Shown here one piece after another: positions 28,950 to 37,331 of a stretch of 64,000 bases of DNA (position 1 is its first letter; every line of letters starts with the position of its first letter). Both the position numbers and the translations under genes were made by a program. The stretch comes from Thiorhodovibrio winogradskyi. GTDB lineage: Bacteria; Pseudomonadota; Gammaproteobacteria; Chromatiales; Chromatiaceae. The notes beneath the pieces were generated by a model, which saw nothing but the letters and a program-made list of their open reading frames with translations, was not told the DNA's origin and did not search any database. The stretch spans positions 2,119,531-2,183,530 of the forward strand of contig NZ_CP121472.1 of assembly GCF_036208045.1 (NCBI RefSeq), in the 5' to 3' direction.

Positions 28950-29072
28950 CTAGTCGAGCCCGTCGATTTTCTCCAGCTTGATCTGGATTGGGTTGGGCTT
29001 GAGGTCGTTCATCGCGCCGGTTCCGGCGTCAACCGCGGCGCCGATGAGTCCGCCGACAAGAGCGTGTGGCGA
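28950..29072 (-). pseudogene. 3' fragment of a small lipoprotein gene
   Basis: Minus-strand reading gives about 40 codons to a TAG at 28950-28952: GLIGAAVDAGTGAMNDLKP, then IQIKLEKIDGLD. This is the C-terminal style of small glycine-zipper outer-membrane lipoproteins. No start or signal peptide remains upstream. I read it as what is left of a gene displaced when the WYL/defence block was inserted. Confidence 0.5.
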
Positions 29073-29202
29073 TACCGTCCGGAGCTGGACTGGTCGCGCT
29101 ACTGTGACAAAGCCACCCTGGCAAAACGTGACAGGAAACTGGTTATTTACAGATGGACGCCGTTTGTGGACTTGGCCATCCGGGGTCTTGAGTGGGTGAG
29201 CC

Positions 29203-30198
29203 GTGGATAAATTTCATCGCATTACAGCATTGGTCCGGGTTTTGAAGTCGCGCCGTCGGCCGATTTCCCTTGCGGAACTTTCGCAAGCACTGGAGTGTTC
29301 CGAGAGCACTACGAGGCGCTTGTTGCACTGTTACCGAGATGACTACAACGCGCCCTTGGTGTTTGACCGTCAGGCCGGCGGGTGGCGGTTGGTTCAGGAT
29401 GGCCGGGTGGCGGAGGAAGTCCCCGGAGGCTGGTTCTCGCCGCGCGAACTGCATGCCTTGATCGCCGCCAACGAACTCTTGCGCCAGCTTGAGCCTGGCT
29501 TGATTCGCGATGAGATCGCGCCGATCGCGGTGCGGATTGAGCAGTTGCTGGAGAAACGGGGCATCAGCCCTAAGCAGGTTTCTCGGCGTGTCCGTCTGGT
29601 ACGTATTGGCGTGCGGGAAACGCCGGGGCCAGCGTTTGCCTGCGTGGCTCAGGCGGTAATTGCTCGCAACCGCTTGCGGCTGCGCTATCGGAATCGAGGC
29701 CGGTTGGCCCCGCCCGCGGACGCTGATCGAGCAGACTCGGTTCGAGAAGTCTCCCCGCAGCGGCTGACCTGGTATCGGGGTAACTGGTACCTTGATGCCT
29801 GGTGTCACCTGGCGGGTGGGCTGCGCCGATTCGCCTTGGAGCGCATCGTTGCGCCAGAGATCATGCAAGATGTGGCGGAGGAGATTGACGAGGCGTTGCT
29901 TGATCAGGTCTTTGGCAGTGGTTTCGGAGTCTTTTCAGGGCTGGCCGAGCAGTGCGCGGTGCTGCGATTTACCCCTTACCGAGCGCGCTGGGTGGCCGAG
30001 GAATGCTGGCATACGAGCCAGCAGGGGCGCTGGCTCGGTGACGGCTCCTATGAACTGACGTTGCCCTTTACCCACGCGCCTGAGTTGGTGATGGATATTC
30101 TGAAATATGGCCCTGACTGCGAGGTGCTGGCGCCACGGGAGCTGCGCCTGACGGTGAAAGAGCGGTTGCGTGAGGCGTTGGCGTTGTATGGAGAATAG
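29203..30198 (+). CDS. WYL-domain transcriptional regulator
   Basis: This 331-residue regulator has an N-terminal winged HTH (residues 1-60; ITALVRVLKSRRRPISLAEL, then ESTTRRLLH). A WYL ligand-binding domain (about 150-240) carries the signature YLDAWCHLAGGLRRFALERI, and a WCX-type C-terminal domain follows. Many WYL regulators control phage-defence loci in response to nucleic-acid ligands. The start is the GTG at 29203, as no ATG lies nearby. It is transcribed away from the helicase cassette, the usual position of a local repressor. The last codons overlap the ribosome site of the small gene that follows. Confidence 0.88.
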   Translation: MDKFHRITALVRVLKSRRRPISLAELSQALECSESTTRRLLHCYRDDYNAPLVFDRQAGGWRLVQDGRVAEEVPGGWFSPRELHALIAANELLRQLEPGLIRDEIAPIAVRIEQLLEKRGISPKQVSRRVRLVRIGVRETPGPAFACVAQAVIARNRLRLRYRNRGRLAPPADADRADSVREVSPQRLTWYRGNWYLDAWCHLAGGLRRFALERIVAPEIMQDVAEEIDEALLDQVFGSGFGVFSGLAEQCAVLRFTPYRARWVAEECWHTSQQGRWLGDGSYELTLPFTHAPELVMDILKYGPDCEVLAPRELRLTVKERLREALALYGE

Positions 30199-30199
30199 A

Positions 30200-30562
30200 A
30201 TGGTTTGGAACCAGGCTGTCGGTGAGTTTCACCTGATCAGTGGTTTAGGGTGCCAGTCTTTGAGCCATGAAACCGAACTGGCGAACGCTGCGCATGAGCG
30301 CAATCGACTCGGCTACCCCATCTGCCCGCGTTTGGGCGCGGCGGTGGATTTCCTCATTCAAGACGAAGACATGCGCGAGGTGGCCCACTGGATCGCCACC
30401 GAGACGCCCTTTGATCGGCTATATGTCCATGGCCGCGACCTGCCGCTGCATGTCAGCCACGGCCCCGAGCACAGCCGGCAGATTGTGCTGATGCGCCCCG
30501 GCCCCAGCGGGCGCATGGTGCCCAAGGTGGTGACGGCCGCTGCCCTGAGGCAAGCCGATTAG
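30200..30562 (+). CDS. small WYL-linked protein, possible degenerate M15-like fold
   Basis: This 120-residue protein starts at the ATG at 30200, 1 nt after the WYL stop; GGAG at 30190-30193, inside the WYL gene, is its ribosome site. The two are therefore translationally linked. The order CPRLGAAVDFLI ... MREVAHWIATETPFDRLYV ... LPLHVSHGPEHSRQIVLM recalls small zinc peptidases of the M15/DUF882 type, which read H..G.AVDF and later HVS. The first zinc histidine is replaced here, so a non-catalytic version is more likely. The stop codon overlaps the stop of the convergent gene. The similarity is only by layout and could be chance. Confidence 0.6.
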   Translation: MVWNQAVGEFHLISGLGCQSLSHETELANAAHERNRLGYPICPRLGAAVDFLIQDEDMREVAHWIATETPFDRLYVHGRDLPLHVSHGPEHSRQIVLMRPGPSGRMVPKVVTAAALRQAD

Positions 30563-30891
30563 CGTGAGCGCATGCAATACTTGCCGCTGGTGTACCAACC
30601 CGCCGGGCAGCTGGAGCCGATCTTTGGAATGGCGGACTTGGCATTCTTGCCAGCCACGCAATACCTGCCACTGGTGTAATAGCCGGCCGGGCAGCTGCCG
30701 GATTTCGGCAGGGTCGCGCGTGCGTTCGAGCCGGGAACACAGTAGTCTCCTTGGGTGCGATAGCCGCTTGGGCAAGCACCCTGCTTGACCAACGGCTCGG
30801 TGCCGGCTTGCGCAAGCGGGAGGCTGATCGACGCGGTGATCAGCGCTACCATCGTCAAGAAAGCCGACGGGAAAACTCGTGAGATGCTCAT
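30559..30891 (-). CDS. small secreted protein with three Cys-Pro-x-Gly-Tyr repeats
   Basis: This 110-residue protein has a signal peptide (MSISRVFPSAFLTMVALITA, cleavage near AQAG). Three repeats of about 26 residues follow, each with a C-P-(S/A)-G-(Y/W) start and a YC about ten residues later: ACPSGYRTQGDYC, SCPAGYYTSGRYC, SCPAGWYTSGKYC. Two cysteines per repeat suggest disulfides in the periplasm or outside the cell. Proline-lysine linkers separate the units. The chosen ATG at 30891 has AGGGGA upstream; the frame runs further but without a signal peptide start. Function unknown. It converges on the WYL partner gene. Confidence 0.65.
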   Translation of the reverse strand: MSISRVFPSAFLTMVALITASISLPLAQAGTEPLVKQGACPSGYRTQGDYCVPGSNARATLPKSGSCPAGYYTSGRYCVAGKNAKSAIPKIGSSCPAGWYTSGKYCMRSR

Positions 30892-30983
30892 GGCGATTCC
30901 CCTGGATGTTCGAATTGGGTGAATGAAAGTCAAATGGATTATCGCGCATTTCTTCACGGTCTGAGCGAGGACGCTGTTTTCCC

Positions 30984-31207
30984 TTGGTGGTCCAGGTCGA
31001 TCAGCTCAAGGCGGCGGGCATGCTGGTCATCATGGCCATCACGGCGGTGAGCGTTGGCGGCGTAAAGCTCATCTATGCACTGGCCGCGCAGAAGCTGGTC
31101 GCGATGATTCAGGACGCACGACCGCGAACGGGTGTCCGACGCGGCGCTGGCGCGTTGCGGACAACCCCAAACCCCATCCGACTCGTCTTACCACGGATGC
31201 CAAACCG
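30984..31207 (+). other. unrecognised gene fragment
   Basis: A plus-strand frame reads VDQLKAAGMLVIMAITAVSV, then KLIYALAAQKLVAMIQDARP, one hydrophobic helix with a clean third-base GC pattern. It then turns into low-quality sequence near 31115. It has no clear start or ribosome site. It is probably a piece of a membrane or coiled-coil protein; I could not place it. Confidence 0.3.
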
Positions 31208-31620
31208 ATGATGTTCCTCGCCCTTGTCTTGCTCGGCTGTTCGATCACAGGCGCGAGCCTCGCGGATCCCGATCCCATCCAAACAGCATCGCCTGGCACT
31301 GCGTCCGCCATGCCCGATCCACCGCCGACCTACAGGGGTCCAGTCGATTGGTTGGATTCGCAAGCAAGAGGGTCGCACCTTTATCGACATCTATGAGCAG
31401 TCTCGTCCGGCACTGCTTGGCGTCGATGACCTTGATGGGCTTTGTGTACTCTACTGGTTCGACCGCAACGACACCCCGGAGCAAGGCGCTATTCCGCGAG
31501 TGAATCCGCGTGGAAATTCCGACAATCCCCTGCGCGATGTTTTCGCGACCAGCGCCCCGATGCGACCGTCCCATGCTGGCCGGATGGAACTCGTCTACGC
31601 TCAGGTAGATACGTCTGGCT
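31208..31620 (+). pseudogene. TrmO/TsaA-family methyltransferase, frameshifted and truncated
   Basis: The first frame gives a lipoprotein-like leader (MMFLALVLLGCSITGASLAD). Near 31330 the homology jumps frame to SIGWIRKQEGRTFIDIYEQS, LYWFDRNDTPEQGAI, RVNPRGNSDNPLRDVFATSAP and RPSHAGRMELV. These are the ordered motifs of TsaA/TrmO proteins, the tRNA t6A methylating family, in the exported variant with a signal peptide. The usual RPNPIG block is altered and the C-terminal third is missing, so the gene is dead. Confidence 0.65.
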
Positions 31621-31621
31621 T

Positions 31622-31876
31622 TAGAGCATCTTCTCGAAGTGGGGCACCAGCCAGTGATCGCCGGTGGCGTAGCGATGGAAACCTCGATATCGGCTAGCCG
31701 CCCTGACCCTTGATCAGCAGCAGCGCGCGCATGTAGGTCTCATCGACATCCGGGTGCATCTCGCGGTCCACCTTGATGGCGACGACATCGCGGTTGAGTC
31801 GCCAGGTCATAAAACCGCCCAGATGCGCGCCGTGAAAGTCGCACTTCGAGCAGATGTAGGTGCCGCCGGCACTCAT
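31622..31876 (-). pseudogene. YyaL-like (DUF255) thioredoxin-domain protein remnant
   Basis: On the minus strand, LNRDVVAIKVDREMHPDVDE and [13 protein letters not shown] match the N-terminal thioredoxin-like domain of YyaL/DUF255 proteins. Immediately after a TAG and a frame change, [20 protein letters not shown] matches a motif that normally lies some 150 residues further on. The upstream YICSKCDFHG is a mutated form of the usual CHWCH motif. An internal deletion, a stop and a frameshift show a decayed gene. Confidence 0.65.
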
Positions 31877-32111
31877 TTTGTCTTTGTTGCTGCTGGGGCA
31901 TGTTGTAACCTCCGCTTCGCTGTTTCCGATGAATCCACTCAGGATTATCCGAGGAGGTAAGAGCGGCCGCATTGATAGGTCGCGTATTAGTGCTTGCAAG
32001 CTGACTGAGGCATTGGCCATCCGGGGTCGCTCACTGATGGTCTTCGTGTTAATTTTGCGGCGATAGCAGCCCAAAGTCCGGCAAACCACCTTCCCAGCAC
32101 CACGGCTGCTT

Positions 32112-32394
32112 TCAGGCCTGTCCATATTGGACTGCGTGGCGTGGAGGTCGGAATCCGCCAGCAATCCAGTCCTGCGCCCCGATGACATCCTTATCGGCGA
32201 TGATCTGGTCCGGCCCCATCACGCAGGCATCCGGCGTGGGAGAGCTGCCTGCTTCGCCAAGCTTGAACCTGGCCTGACTGGAGCCGACGAAGAGCCTCAC
32301 GCGAAGCCCGCGGAAGGCCGGCGTCTTGTGCGCCAACTCGGCGATGCGCTTGGCCTGGTCATCGGCCAGCGAGTAGCCCTTTCCCGATGACCTG
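32112..32394 (-). other. unassigned gene fragment next to SRAP remnant
   Basis: A continuous minus-strand frame without a proper start reads KGYSLADDQAKRIAELAHKT, FRGLRVRLFVGSSQARFKLG, then ACVMGPDQIIADKDVIGAQD. Composition and codon pattern look genuinely coding. I do not recognise it. The frame begins inside the SRAP remnant in a different register, so a fusion by deletion is likely. Confidence 0.4.
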
Positions 32395-32506
32395 GATCAA
32401 GCCATTCTGCCCAGTGCGCGGGATCAAGCATCACCGGCATGCGGTCATGAACGGCCGCCACCAGCGAGTTGGCATTGGTGACGATGATGGTCGCACTGTC
32501 TTCCAA
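32388..32506 (-). pseudogene. SRAP (YedK/HMCES) fragment
   Basis: About 40 codons, ATIIVTNANSLVAAVHDRMP followed by VMLDPAHWAEWLDPG, match the central part of SRAP proteins, which crosslink to abasic sites in single-stranded DNA. The His of VHDRMP is the conserved active-site histidine. The catalytic Cys2 end and the C-terminus are missing. The 3' end of the adjacent giant kinase abuts it. Confidence 0.65.
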
Positions 32507-32510
32507 CCCG

Positions 32511-35500
32511 TCAGCACCGTGGTTTGGCCAGCACTTCGGCGATGGCTTGCTGCAGTTCATTCAGGTCGATGGGTTTGGTGACATGGGCCTGCATGCCGGC
32601 GTTGAGGAAGCGCTCGCGGTCGCCACGCATGGCATGGGCGGTGAGGGCGATGATCGGAATCCGCCGATGGCGATCACCGACCTCGCCGCCGCGAATGGCG
32701 GCGGTGGTGGTCAGGCCGTCTGGGGCGGGCATATTGATATCCAGCAGCATTAGGTCGAAATCCGCATCTGACGCCTGCAGTGCCCTGAGAGCGGCGGCGC
32801 CGTCCTGGGCCAGGGTAATCTCCGCGCCAAGTTTGGTCAGCAGGCGCGAAAGGATGAGTCGATTGGTCTTGTCGTCGTCGACCCCAAGGATGCGCACTCC
32901 TGCGAGCCGCATGCTGGTCTTTTCGCCAAGGTGGGACGGGGTTTGCGCCAGGGTGTCGGCCGGCGCCTCGGCGAAGGGCAGCGAAATAACGAATTCGGTT
33001 CCCTTGCCCGGTTCGCTGCCGACGCACATGGATCCGTCCATGCGTTGGACGAGGTTCTTGACAATCGACAATCCGAGTCCTACGCCATCGGCTGACTTGG
33101 TGACCCGGTTTTCCGCTTGCACAAAGGCATCGAAAAGGCTTTCCAACTGCTTTTCGGCCATGCCGAGACCGTTGTCTTTGATGATGAATAACATCACCCA
33201 CTCATTGCCCCGACCGTGCCCAAGCGACAAGACGTCGAGGCTTACCTGTCCGCCTTGGGCGAATTTGATGGCGTTCCCAACGACATTGCCAAGAATTTGA
33301 TGCAAACGAGTTGCGTCGCCAAGCAGGCGTGGCGGGACATTGGAGGCCAGTGTGATTGTCAATGTGACCTGATTGCGGCTAGCGACGGGGGAGAAGAGCT
33401 GTTCCAGGGAGCGGAGAAACAGCTCCATCTCGAACGGATCTTTCGCCAATGAAAGATGGCCGGATTCCACCTTGGAGAGATCCAAAATATCGCTGATTAA
33501 ACGCGTCAAGCGGCGTGAAGCCAGGATGGCATGCTCGATATATTCGCGTTGCTCGTCGCGTTGCTCAGAATCGGCGAGCAGATCAAGTAGGCCGATAATG
33601 CCGTTCAGCGGAGTGCGGAGCTCATGGCTCATGTTGGCCAGGAAACGGCTTTTGATCTGACTGGCCGCCCGCGCCTCATCGCTGGAAATGCGCAGGGCTT
33701 CTTCCATTCGCTTGCGCTCGGTGATGATACGGAAATAGACTGCCAGCCCGGTCGAAGACGGGTAGGCGTGGACTTCGTACCATGTATTGAAGGGCTCAAA
33801 GTAAGCCTCGAAGGCGATGGGTTCTAGCTCGCGCAAGGCGCGGAGGTAGTTGTGATAGAACTCGGTATCCACGGCCCGCGGAAATAGATCCCACAAATTG
33901 CGGCCTAGTGTGTCATCCCGATTGGTCAGCCCGAGCAACGTCATGGCCTTGTTGTTCAAGTAGACCAGATTAAAGTCCTGATCGACATCAAAATAGGCGT
34001 CTGTGGTGCTTTCCAATACAGCCAGTACATGCTGGTGCGCCTCGCGCGCTTGGCGCTCGGCATCTGTCAGAGCGGTGATGTCGAGCGCAGAGCCATAGAG
34101 CCGGATCACCTTCCCATCGGCATCGGTCTGGACCTCGCCCCGGGCCAGGGTGAGTACTTCCTTGCCATCCGGGCGTACCCGACGCAGCCTGAGCTCATAG
34201 GGGCGCCCTTGCTCTAGTGCTTCTTGAACGGCTGCATCCAGTCGCGCGGCGTCTTCAGCTGGGTAGAGGGCAAGATTGCCCTGGTAATCCGGCAGCGGCG
34301 AGCCGACTTCCAGCCCCATGATGCGATAGAGCTCATCGGACCACTGGATGCTATTGTGATCTGGGTTCCACTCCCAGTCGCCAACATGCGCGCAGCGTTG
34401 CGCCTCGGACAGACGCCAGGTTGTATGTTTCAGTGCCACCTCGGCGCGCTTGCGCTCGGTGATATCGCGTGCCACCAGGATGACTCGCCCCTTGCTCTTG
34501 CCGGCCGGGTCCATTGCGGACAACGCCAGAGTGAGGGTGCGCTGATTCAGCTTCACCTCGAGTTCCATGGCGGTGCCGTTCAGTGCGCGCTCGCCGCCTT
34601 CCTTCAACGACCGCAGGGCATGTTGCGGATAGATGGCGCGCAGTGGTTGTCCGATGGCCTGCTCGGGTTCCAGGTCCAGCACACTCAGACCTTGTCCCTG
34701 GATGTAGAGCGTCTTGAGGTCGGCATCGAGCAACTGAATCCAGCCATCAGGATAGGCCTCCAGGGTGGCGCTGAGCAGACACTCGCGCTCGTAGACCTCC
34801 TGGGTGCGCGCGGCCACGCGTTCTTCCAGCAATTCATGAGCGCGCCGACGCTCGGTGATATCGACAAAAGCCAGCACCACTCCGTCGATCACATCGTCGA
34901 GTGTGCGGTAGGGGCTGGCTCGCATCAGATAATGGCGCCCATCGTCGGCTGCCAGTTCGCGCTCCAGGTTGTCGAGCGACTTTAGCACCTGGCTCCCGTC
35001 CGCGGACAAGTCGACTTCTTGCAGCCGGTGGGCGACGTGGGCGAGGGGGCGCCCGATGTCCGCCGGCAAAATATGAAATACCCTTTGTGTCGGCGGCGTG
35101 AAACGCCGAATGCACAGAGATTTATCGACAAAAAGTGTTGGGAGGTTACTGCTAAAAAGCAGATTCTCGATGTCGTTGTTTGCGGTACGCAGTTCCTCGA
35201 CCTTGCTGTTGAGCTCGGCGTTAACCGTTGTCAGCTCTTCGTTGAGCGCTTGCAACTCCTCCTTGGAGCGTTCCTGCTCCTCGTTGGAGGATTGCAGCTC
35301 CTCGTTCATCGACATCAGCTCTTCGTTCGAGGACTTGAGCTCTTCGTTGGCGGTCTCGAGTTCCTCGACCATGCCGCGCAGCTGCTCGCTGGCGATCTTG
35401 AGTTCTTCCTCCAGATGCAGCGCCAGACGGTCTTCCTCGGCGTCGGTGGCCGGTGGCGCGCTGGCGCTGGGTTCTCCCTGGTCTGGCTCGAAAATGACGG

Positions 35501-37331
35501 CGGCAAATTCGTCGGTGGTGGGAGCAACGAGCGGCTCGACATGCACCTGATAGACGGCGTTTTGCTCGGCGAAACGCAGGTTGGTGATGGTAACCGATTG
35601 ATTGTTCTTAAAGGCGCGATGCACGGCCGTGCGCAGGCGTATGCGCAGTGCCTCGCGGGCCTTGTGGATCAGATTGGCGGTGGGCTCACCCTCCGGATCG
35701 GTCAGAAAGGGCGAGGTGTCGCCAAAGTAGTAGAGCACATTCATATTGCCGTCGATTAGCACCGCCGGATGGCCGTAGCGACGCAGCAAGTGCCGGTCGA
35801 GCAGTTGCGCCGGGCTGTGTGGCTTGGGGCTGGGCGTGCAGTCGAGGCAGTTCTCGCGCGGGTAACGGGAGCTGAGCGGCGGAATCCAGCGGTGCGGCTT
35901 GCTCTCCAGGGTATTGCGGTGAAAGAGCTTCCATTTCTTGTTGAGCGGCAGGAACAGATCGGTGGCTTGACCTACGCTCTCGGAGGGGCCGAGCAGCAGA
36001 TAACCGCCGGGCTGCAAGGCTTGGTAGAAGGTCGGCAGCAGTTGTTTGCGCGCCTCGGCGGTCATATAGATCAGCAGATTGCGGCAGCTGATCAAGTCCT
36101 GGTTCAATAACGGCGGGTCTCGCAGCAGGTCGTGCGGCGCGAACAGAATCATTTCGCGGATGGACTTGGCTACCACGTATTGATCATTCTTGGTGCGAAA
36201 CCAGCGTCGCAGGCGTTCTCGACTCAGATCGGCGACGATGCTGGATGGGTAGGTCGCGGCCCGTGCGGTATCGATTCCTTTGGTGTCGATGTCGGTGGCA
36301 AAAATTTGCACTTCGTGGACACGTTGGAGCCGATCCAGGCTCTCGCGCAGCAAGATCGCCAGGCTGAAGGCCTCCTCGCCGGTGGAGCAGCCGGGAACCC
36401 AGACGCGGATGACCTCGCCGGGTTTCTTGGCTTGCAGCAGGTGGGGCAGCACTTGATTCTGGAGTTGATCGAAGACTTCCGGATCGCGGAAGAAGCTGGT
36501 CACCCCGATCAGCATGTCCTTGACCAGGGCCTGGAGCTCCTTTTGTTCCGGATCGCGCCGCAAGCGCTCGAAGTACGCCTGGGGTGCATCCAGGCCATGC
36601 AGCAGCAATCGCCTGTGGATGCGCCTCTCTAGTGTGTTGCGCTTGTAGTGGGTGAAGTCGAACCCGAGGCGCTCGTGAATCAGGTCGAGAATGCGCTCGA
36701 GCGGCGGCGTTGGCGGCTGCTCGCGCGGATTGCGCGCGCCGCGCACATAGTCGATGAGCTTGCCGGGGATAGCCTTGATGGGCAGCACCAGATCGACTAT
36801 GCCGGTGGCGATGGCGGTGCGCGGCACGCCGTCGTGTGCGGCCTCGGCTAGCTCCTGGACGATGACCATGCCGCCCAGGCCCTTGATCTCCTTGATGCCC
36901 AGGATCCCGTCGCTGCCGGTGTCAGCGAGGATAATGGCGATGGCATCCTCGCCGGCCTCGCGAGCCAGGGAACGCAGAAAGGTGTTGATCGGCTGGCGTG
37001 CGGCAGTTGGCGCTTGCAATTGCAAACGGCCATCGACGATGACCATATCACGATCGGGCGGGATCACATGCAGGGTATCGACCCGCACCTGCTGACCATC
37101 GGTCACCTCGCTGACCCGCATTCTCGTGTGCTTGGTCAGCAGTTCGCTCATCAGGCTCTTGTGGTGTGGGTTAAGATGGGTGACCAGAACGATGGCCAGA
37201 CCCGGATCGGCGGTTAAGTGATCGAGAAAAATTGTCAGCGCATCCAGACTACCGGCAGAGACGCCGATGCCAGCGATGGGGAAAGCGGAACGGGCTGGAT
37301 CGGCGCTCTCGCGCGCGGATGGAGTGGTCAT
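32511..37331 (-). CDS. CheB-CheR-PAS hybrid histidine kinase with receiver
   Basis: This 1606-residue soluble protein has six parts in order. A CheB methylesterase domain (1-190) has catalytic Ser25 in GVSAGS, His52 in THLNPHH and Asp in LADTGSDG. A CheR methyltransferase (210-480) has the SAM motif VWVPGCSTGEEA and NLLIYMTAEARK. A long coiled coil (about 640-740) has the repeated NEEL pattern. Four PAS segments follow. HisKA has His1236 in NMSHELRTPLNG, followed by an HATPase domain. The terminal receiver has Asp1531 in LLDINMPAPDG and a Lys in TKPIDL. Such fusions probably couple chemoreceptor-like modification to a phosphorelay. The ribosome site AGAGGG lies 5 nt before the ATG, which overlaps the stop of a short upstream frame. 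Confidence 0.92.
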   Translation of the reverse strand: MTTPSARESADPARSAFPIAGIGVSAGSLDALTIFLDHLTADPGLAIVLVTHLNPHHKSLMSELLTKHTRMRVSEVTDGQQVRVDTLHVIPPDRDMVIVDGRLQLQAPTAARQPINTFLRSLAREAGEDAIAIILADTGSDGILGIKEIKGLGGMVIVQELAEAAHDGVPRTAIATGIVDLVLPIKAIPGKLIDYVRGARNPREQPPTPPLERILDLIHERLGFDFTHYKRNTLERRIHRRLLLHGLDAPQAYFERLRRDPEQKELQALVKDMLIGVTSFFRDPEVFDQLQNQVLPHLLQAKKPGEVIRVWVPGCSTGEEAFSLAILLRESLDRLQRVHEVQIFATDIDTKGIDTARAATYPSSIVADLSRERLRRWFRTKNDQYVVAKSIREMILFAPHDLLRDPPLLNQDLISCRNLLIYMTAEARKQLLPTFYQALQPGGYLLLGPSESVGQATDLFLPLNKKWKLFHRNTLESKPHRWIPPLSSRYPRENCLDCTPSPKPHSPAQLLDRHLLRRYGHPAVLIDGNMNVLYYFGDTSPFLTDPEGEPTANLIHKAREALRIRLRTAVHRAFKNNQSVTITNLRFAEQNAVYQVHVEPLVAPTTDEFAAVIFEPDQGEPSASAPPATDAEEDRLALHLEEELKIASEQLRGMVEELETANEELKSSNEELMSMNEELQSSNEEQERSKEELQALNEELTTVNAELNSKVEELRTANNDIENLLFSSNLPTLFVDKSLCIRRFTPPTQRVFHILPADIGRPLAHVAHRLQEVDLSADGSQVLKSLDNLERELAADDGRHYLMRASPYRTLDDVIDGVVLAFVDITERRRAHELLEERVAARTQEVYERECLLSATLEAYPDGWIQLLDADLKTLYIQGQGLSVLDLEPEQAIGQPLRAIYPQHALRSLKEGGERALNGTAMELEVKLNQRTLTLALSAMDPAGKSKGRVILVARDITERKRAEVALKHTTWRLSEAQRCAHVGDWEWNPDHNSIQWSDELYRIMGLEVGSPLPDYQGNLALYPAEDAARLDAAVQEALEQGRPYELRLRRVRPDGKEVLTLARGEVQTDADGKVIRLYGSALDITALTDAERQAREAHQHVLAVLESTTDAYFDVDQDFNLVYLNNKAMTLLGLTNRDDTLGRNLWDLFPRAVDTEFYHNYLRALRELEPIAFEAYFEPFNTWYEVHAYPSSTGLAVYFRIITERKRMEEALRISSDEARAASQIKSRFLANMSHELRTPLNGIIGLLDLLADSEQRDEQREYIEHAILASRRLTRLISDILDLSKVESGHLSLAKDPFEMELFLRSLEQLFSPVASRNQVTLTITLASNVPPRLLGDATRLHQILGNVVGNAIKFAQGGQVSLDVLSLGHGRGNEWVMLFIIKDNGLGMAEKQLESLFDAFVQAENRVTKSADGVGLGLSIVKNLVQRMDGSMCVGSEPGKGTEFVISLPFAEAPADTLAQTPSHLGEKTSMRLAGVRILGVDDDKTNRLILSRLLTKLGAEITLAQDGAAALRALQASDADFDLMLLDINMPAPDGLTTTAAIRGGEVGDRHRRIPIIALTAHAMRGDRERFLNAGMQAHVTKPIDLNELQQAIAEVLAKPRC

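Noticed and set aside
34224-34985. 253-residue plus-strand frame inside the giant kinase
   Set aside because: It is antisense to clear PAS and coiled-coil coding sequence of the CheB-CheR kinase.
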